A stretch of DNA of 6,169 bases from Bacteroidota bacterium (GTDB lineage Bacteria > Bacteroidota > Ignavibacteria > Ignavibacteriales > Melioribacteraceae). The stretch is taken from the NCBI GenBank assembly GCA_021812745.1, contig JAKAMS010000159.1, forward strand, positions 1 to 6,169. The letters run 5' to 3'. How positions within the stretch are numbered: the first letter of the stretch is position 1; each line of letters opens with the position of its first letter. The position numbers and the translations under genes are program-made. Under the pieces are notes generated by a model. The model did not search any database. It saw only the letters and a program-made list of their open reading frames with translations, and had not been told where the DNA came from. Below, piece after piece: positions 3,888 through 6,169 of the stretch.

Positions 3888-6169
3888 ATGTTTGAATATT
3901 TCTATAAACGTCCGCATCTCCTTTACTCGTTGATTGCCGGATTTTTTGTATTAGGAATTATCGCGCTTATCACTCTTCCGAAAAATCTTTTCCCGGATTC
4001 AACTCCTCCGCAGGTAATGGTGATAACAAAAGTTCCCGGCGCAACAGCACAGGTTGCAGCAAATACAGTTTCAAAACCAATTGAGCAGGAAATTGCGCGG
4101 TTAGGATTGGTAACGGATATCAGTTCAATAAACGTAGCAAACTTTTCAATTGTGAAAGCGGAATTCAGTTATGAAAAAAGTTTGAACGCCGCGGCGGTTG
4201 ATGTTGCAAACGCTCTTTCAATTGCTAAAGGAGTTTTACCGGCAGACGCGAACCCCGCAATTTATACTGCCGGAGATTTTGTTCTTCCCGTTGATGTTAT
4301 TTCATTATCGCCGAAGAATAACAGCATTGATCTTGGAGATATTAGAAAAATTGCTGACAGCTACTTGAAGCCGTATTTGTTGAGCAATCCGGATATCGGC
4401 AACGTTGAAGTATTCGGCGGATATGAAAGCTCGATTAATGTTGAGGTTGATCCGTTCAAAGCAAAAAAATATAACGCTGATTTTGATAAGATTGCCAAAG
4501 CGCTGCAAACATTAAACCGCGATATGCCGGTTGGATTTGTGAAAGGCGAAAACAGTTTTTACACAATTACTTTTTACGGAGAGAAAGATGAAATTGAACG
4601 GCTGAAACAAATTACAGTTATGCCAAATGTAAGATTGGGCGATGTTGCAAGCGTAAGCTGGAGCTACGCAAAACGAACAAGCGGTTATATCGGCAACGGT
4701 AAACCGGCAATAGCATTGGCTATTCAACGCGCTCCGGGCGGAAGCGTGCTTAGCGTAAGTAAAGCAGCACGCGAGGAGATGACAAAGCTCGAAGCAAAAT
4801 ATCCCAACATAAATTTTGATATTTCCGATACGCAGCGGGACTTGATTGAACTTTCCAACGATAATATGCTCGTCGCTTTGCGTGACGCAATTTTTTACAC
4901 TCTTCTAATTATACTTTTCTTTCTTGGAAATTTTAGAGCAATCGTTGCGGCGGCGTTATCTATTCCGATGGTATTCTTTTCTACAATGGCGGTAATCTGG
5001 CTTACGGGAGGAAGTCTAAACATTGTAATCTATACCGCAATAATTCTAGCGTTAGGAATGCTTACCGACGATGCCGTAGTTGTGCTGGAAAATATCGAGC
5101 GGCATCTTAACGAGCTGAAAGAAGATTTGCAAACGGCAATTCATAAAGGAACTAAAGAAGTTATCGGTCCAATCTGGTCCGGAACGATGGCAACGATAGC
5201 GATAGTATTCCCTTTAATGTTTGTCGGCGGATTTCCGCAGAAAATATTTCAGCCGCTTATAATGACTTTAATTATAGCTCTCTTGATTTCGTTTTTCTTG
5301 GCAATCACATTTATTCCAAAACTTTCGGAGTCGTTATACAAAAATGGAACCGGCAAAACAAAATTTGAGCTTTGGTTCAACAAGATATATAGCAAATCGT
5401 TTGGAAGAATGGTAGAACCGTATGTGAATGTAATTAAATTTTCAAACGGCAAAAACAGAGTATGGAGGCGCATAGCTCTTACCTTGGGCGTGGTAATTCT
5501 TCTTGCCTTAAGTATGAAAACAATTATGCCTACGATAGGAAGAGACGCGATGCCGCCGATGGATACCGGCATTATTAAAGCGCAGGTAATGTTCAGTTCA
5601 AACGCAACAGTGAACTATGCTGAAAATAAAATTGAACCTTTCGTGAAGTGGCTTCACGAGCAGCCGTGGGTAACAAAAAGCTCGGTTGCATTTGGAAATG
5701 AATTGGGAGTTCTAAGTTTAGGAAGCGGCAACTTACCGGCAGAAGCAACAATTACAATTTATTGCGTGAACCGGTTTGATAGAAAAATGAATATGTGGCA
5801 GATCGAAGATATTATACGCGATAAACTTTCTCATTTAGAAGGCATCAAAAAAAATGATGTCTATGATTTCGGGGCAACGGCACTTTCTACAATAAAGGCA
5901 ACACTTGATGTTAGAATTAAATCTCCGACAGTGGACGGACTCGCAGAAAAATCTCACGAAGTTAAAGATGCTTTAAAAGATATTAAAGGATTGACTTCGT
6001 TATCAACAAGCTGGGATAAAGATTTTAGCGAGATAGTTTTGAACATTGATGAGAACAAAGCTTTGAGTTACGGAATAACTCCTTACGAAATTGCGATGCA
6101 AATTCCGGTGAGGGGTCAAACGGTTGGTCTCAACGCAGATCTTCAATCTTTGAACACGCAAATAGTTCG
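3888..6169 (+). CDS. RND-family efflux transporter, inner-membrane subunit (3' end beyond window)
   Basis: This is a proton-driven inner-membrane pump of the AcrB type (AcrB/AcrD/AcrF family), open for 760 codons to the window edge. Members usually have about 1,030 residues, so roughly a quarter is missing. TM1 is at about 11-30, followed by the conserved 'LPKNLFPDSTPPQV' and 'PGATAQ' (49-54). The first large periplasmic (porter) loop spans about 31-330. TM2-TM6 lie at about 333-347, 351-372, 377-399, 432-447 and 456-478. TM4 carries Thr393-Asp394-Asp395 followed by 'AVVVLENIERHL', matching the AcrB proton-relay Asp pair and pointing to the hydrophobe/amphiphile (HAE) group. Heavy-metal pumps such as CusA do not carry this Asp-Asp pair. 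TM7 is near 528-546, then 'GRDAMPPMDTG' (551-561) opens the second periplasmic loop. TM8-TM12 and the TM10 Lys lie outside. The ATG is 2 bases after the adaptor stop; GGAG (3876-3879) lies 8 bases before it. No internal stop or frameshift was found on full reading. Substrate unknown. Confidence 0.95.
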   Translation, partial: MFEYFYKRPHLLYSLIAGFFVLGIIALITLPKNLFPDSTPPQVMVITKVPGATAQVAANTVSKPIEQEIARLGLVTDISSINVANFSIVKAEFSYEKSLNAAAVDVANALSIAKGVLPADANPAIYTAGDFVLPVDVISLSPKNNSIDLGDIRKIADSYLKPYLLSNPDIGNVEVFGGYESSINVEVDPFKAKKYNADFDKIAKALQTLNRDMPVGFVKGENSFYTITFYGEKDEIERLKQITVMPNVRLGDVASVSWSYAKRTSGYIGNGKPAIALAIQRAPGGSVLSVSKAAREEMTKLEAKYPNINFDISDTQRDLIELSNDNMLVALRDAIFYTLLIILFFLGNFRAIVAAALSIPMVFFSTMAVIWLTGGSLNIVIYTAIILALGMLTDDAVVVLENIERHLNELKEDLQTAIHKGTKEVIGPIWSGTMATIAIVFPLMFVGGFPQKIFQPLIMTLIIALLISFFLAITFIPKLSESLYKNGTGKTKFELWFNKIYSKSFGRMVEPYVNVIKFSNGKNRVWRRIALTLGVVILLALSMKTIMPTIGRDAMPPMDTGIIKAQVMFSSNATVNYAENKIEPFVKWLHEQPWVTKSSVAFGNELGVLSLGSGNLPAEATITIYCVNRFDRKMNMWQIEDIIRDKLSHLEGIKKNDVYDFGATALSTIKATLDVRIKSPTVDGLAEKSHEVKDALKDIKGLTSLSTSWDKDFSEIVLNIDENKALSYGITPYEIAMQIPVRGQTVGLNADLQSLNTQIV

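Noticed and set aside
5041..5110. Heavy-metal (CusA-like) RND subtype
   Set aside because: The TM4 motif is Thr-Asp-Asp-Ala followed by VVVLENIERHL, the Asp-Asp pair of HAE-type pumps, not the single-Asp pattern of heavy-metal pumps.
5249..5572. A 107-codon open frame on the - strand
   Set aside because: It is inside the RND transporter, whose + frame is open throughout with recognisable family motifs. The reverse frame is a shadow.

Overview
This window is an AT-rich stretch, roughly 40% GC by eye, with every gene on the + strand. It comes from a diderm (Gram-negative-type) bacterium: two proteins are outer-membrane types, and three form an envelope-spanning efflux pump. Each gene has a clear purine-rich Shine-Dalgarno sequence 5 to 8 bases before its ATG. 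That, the AT-rich codon use and the small '...A-Q' signal-peptide barrel protein would fit the Ignavibacteria/Chlorobi side of the FCB group better than typical Bacteroidetes, which mostly lack strong SD sequences. The taxonomic call is inference only.

Layout. Positions 1-54 hold the last codons of an upstream gene, ending in a Cys-x2-Cys tail. Positions 55-201 are intergenic and hold a compact GC-rich hairpin (81-101), a larger imperfect inverted repeat (117-170) and a weak promoter candidate. A small predicted outer-membrane beta-barrel protein follows (202-714). The 67-base gap after it contains a second hairpin (734-754) with exactly the same 8-bp stem as the first. Next is an exported, mostly helical protein of unknown function with a Cys-x3-Cys-x6-His cluster (782-1498). 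It lies 27 bases ahead of a tripartite efflux operon: a TolC-type outer-membrane factor (1526-2809), a periplasmic adaptor (2806-3885, overlapping by ATGA) and an RND inner-membrane transporter (3888 to the window end, cut off after 760 codons).

How they work together. The RND protein should take up substrate from the inner membrane or periplasm using the proton gradient, through the Asp-Asp pair in TM4. The adaptor bridges it to the TolC-type channel, which crosses the outer membrane. The tight spacing (4-base overlap, then a 2-base gap) supports co-translation and a single mRNA for these three genes. The unknown exported protein probably shares that transcript. No regulator gene is visible, and the substrate cannot be read from the sequence.

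The efflux system itself is ordinary. The parts worth a second look are the repeated hairpin family, the inverted repeat upstream of the barrel gene, and the unknown Cys/His protein at the head of the efflux operon. I saw no CRISPR array, tRNA, rRNA, transposase or clear evidence of a wholly new system.
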